Made by a program: the position numbers and the translations under genes. The notes beneath the pieces are model-generated. The model saw only the letters and a program-made list of their open reading frames with translations, was not told where the DNA came from and searched no databases. From assembly GCA_040508515.1 (NCBI GenBank), contig JBEVMS010000057.1:1-7437 (forward strand): a stretch of 7,437 nucleotides of DNA, given 5' to 3'. This DNA is from JBEVMS01 sp040508515. GTDB taxonomy: Bacteria; Pseudomonadota; Gammaproteobacteria; Xanthomonadales; Rhodanobacteraceae. Shown here one piece after another: positions 6,741 through 7,437 of this stretch (the stretch's first letter is position 1; every line of letters begins with the position of its first letter).

Positions 6741-6799
6741 TCCGATCGCATCTAAGCGTCATCGGCGGTCGCCAGGGACGAACACTCAAAGGACAGCAC

Positions 6800-7437
6800 A
6801 TGACTGACACAAAGCGTCGGACACGCCCAAGCGGCCGCACAATGAAAATTTCCCTAGATACCAAGCAGCATCCGGTGCAGCAGCGATCGGTGGAGACGTT
6901 CGAGTTGATTCTGGACGTCACTGCGCGCCTACTCGGCGAGGTCGGCGTGGAGCGCCTTTCGACTAACCTGATTTGCGCCAAGGCGGGTCTGTCGCCGCCG
7001 GCACTTTATCGCTACTTCCCCAATAAGTACGCCATCCTCAAAGAGCTCGGCGAGCGTCTTATGGCGCGCCAAAATGAGGCCTATCGCGCTTGGTTGGCGC
7101 AGGAAAAGGCGCTTGACTACGACGGCTCGCGCGATGCAACCACGCGCGGACTTCGCGATATGCAGGCGGCGATCAACGCCGCAACCTTGGCCTTTCCTGG
7201 TGCGGCGTGGATCATGCGCGCGCTGCGTGCGGTGCCGACCCTGCGGCACATCCGCCTGCAATCACACGATTCGGTGTCCGAAACCAGCTTTCAAGGACTG
7301 CGCGATCGCTTTCCGAATGCGCACGAGCAAGAGCTGCGATTTTCCATGCGCTTGTCCACCGAGTTGATGTACGCGGCCACTGAGATGGTGATCGACAATC
7401 CCCAGCTCGATGGCGACATGATCAATGCCGAAGTCGC
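6800..7437 (+). CDS. TetR-family transcriptional regulator (3' end outside window)
   Basis: The frame opens at the ATG at 6800 and stays open for 212 codons to the window edge; TetR proteins are usually about 190-230 residues, so probably only a few are missing. After a basic, probably flexible N-terminal arm (1-30), residues 31-80 form the TetR DNA-binding domain: helix 1 VETFELILDVTARLLGEVG (31-49), then LSTNLICAKAGLS (53-65), and the recognition helix and signature PPALYRYFPNK (66-76). The C-terminal part (81 on) is helical with little similarity I can name, as expected for the variable ligand and dimer domain. AAAGGA (6788-6793) is 6 nt before the ATG, which favours it over the internal ATG at codon 15. 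The gene is divergent from the receptor operon and separated from it by 279 bp containing palindromes, so it most likely represses that operon and itself. Ligand unknown; TetR control of a mannosidase/TonB-receptor locus is atypical. Confidence 0.93.
   Translation, partial: MTDTKRRTRPSGRTMKISLDTKQHPVQQRSVETFELILDVTARLLGEVGVERLSTNLICAKAGLSPPALYRYFPNKYAILKELGERLMARQNEAYRAWLAQEKALDYDGSRDATTRGLRDMQAAINAATLAFPGAAWIMRALRAVPTLRHIRLQSHDSVSETSFQGLRDRFPNAHEQELRFSMRLSTELMYAATEMVIDNPQLDGDMINAEV

Larger units (their letters stand above)
6653..6763. repeat. Three copies of GATGACG in the divergent promoter region
   Basis: GATGACG occurs at 6653-6659 and 6675-6681 on the plus strand, exactly 22 bp apart, and inverted (CGTCATC) at 6757-6763. 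The second and third copies match over 8 bp (GATGACGC and GCGTCATC). The same-face spacing of the first two suggests protein binding, but the motif was picked after looking, so the support is modest. Confidence 0.3.

Noticed and set aside
6724..6981. Minus-strand open frame of 85 codons across the tetR promoter and start
   Set aside because: It overlaps the regulator start antisense and has no ribosome site or domain.
1..7437. CRISPR arrays, tRNA or rRNA genes, insertion sequences, phage or defence genes
   Set aside because: I saw no regularly spaced repeats, RNA-gene signatures, transposase motifs or terminal inverted repeats with target duplications.

Overview
The window looks like chromosome from a Gram-negative, outer-membrane-bearing proteobacterium. 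GC is high (about 60% by eye). The gene content is a periplasmic cyclophilin, a family GH92 alpha-mannosidase, a TonB-dependent receptor without a SusD partner, and a divergent TetR regulator. This fits the Xanthomonadales (Xanthomonas, Dyella, Luteibacter and relatives) best, but the placement is inference from composition and gene style, not from a marker gene.

Layout, left to right. A minus-strand cyclophilin-type peptidyl-prolyl isomerase runs off the left edge (1-778). A 138-bp gap holds a strong hairpin (876-907) that probably terminates the transcript arriving from the right. Next come three minus-strand genes, transcribed right to left and tightly packed: a TonB-dependent outer-membrane receptor (4364-6520), a GH92 exo-alpha-mannosidase (2096-4336, 27 nt after the receptor) and a secreted Ca2+-dependent phosphatidylinositol phospholipase C-like protein (917-2062, 33 nt after the mannosidase). 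All three carry signal peptides. A 279-bp divergent intergenic region (6521-6799) contains two overlapping perfect palindromes, a third palindrome lying between the candidate -35 and -10 boxes of the rightward promoter, and several short repeats. A TetR-family regulator (6800 to the right edge) is transcribed rightward; its last residues lie outside the window.

How the genes may work together. The receptor, mannosidase and phospholipase C-like protein form a probable operon ending at the hairpin, with the TetR protein as the likely local regulator. A Ca2+-dependent phosphoinositide-cleaving enzyme next to a Ca2+-dependent alpha-mannosidase suggests a mannosylated inositol phospholipid as target: GPI anchors, phosphatidylinositol mannosides or mannosyl-inositol phosphoceramides. 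The phospholipase would cut the glycan from its lipid, the mannosidase would trim mannose, and the receptor would import a released product. This is the most interesting reading of the window. It is a hypothesis from gene neighbourhood, not something the sequence proves.
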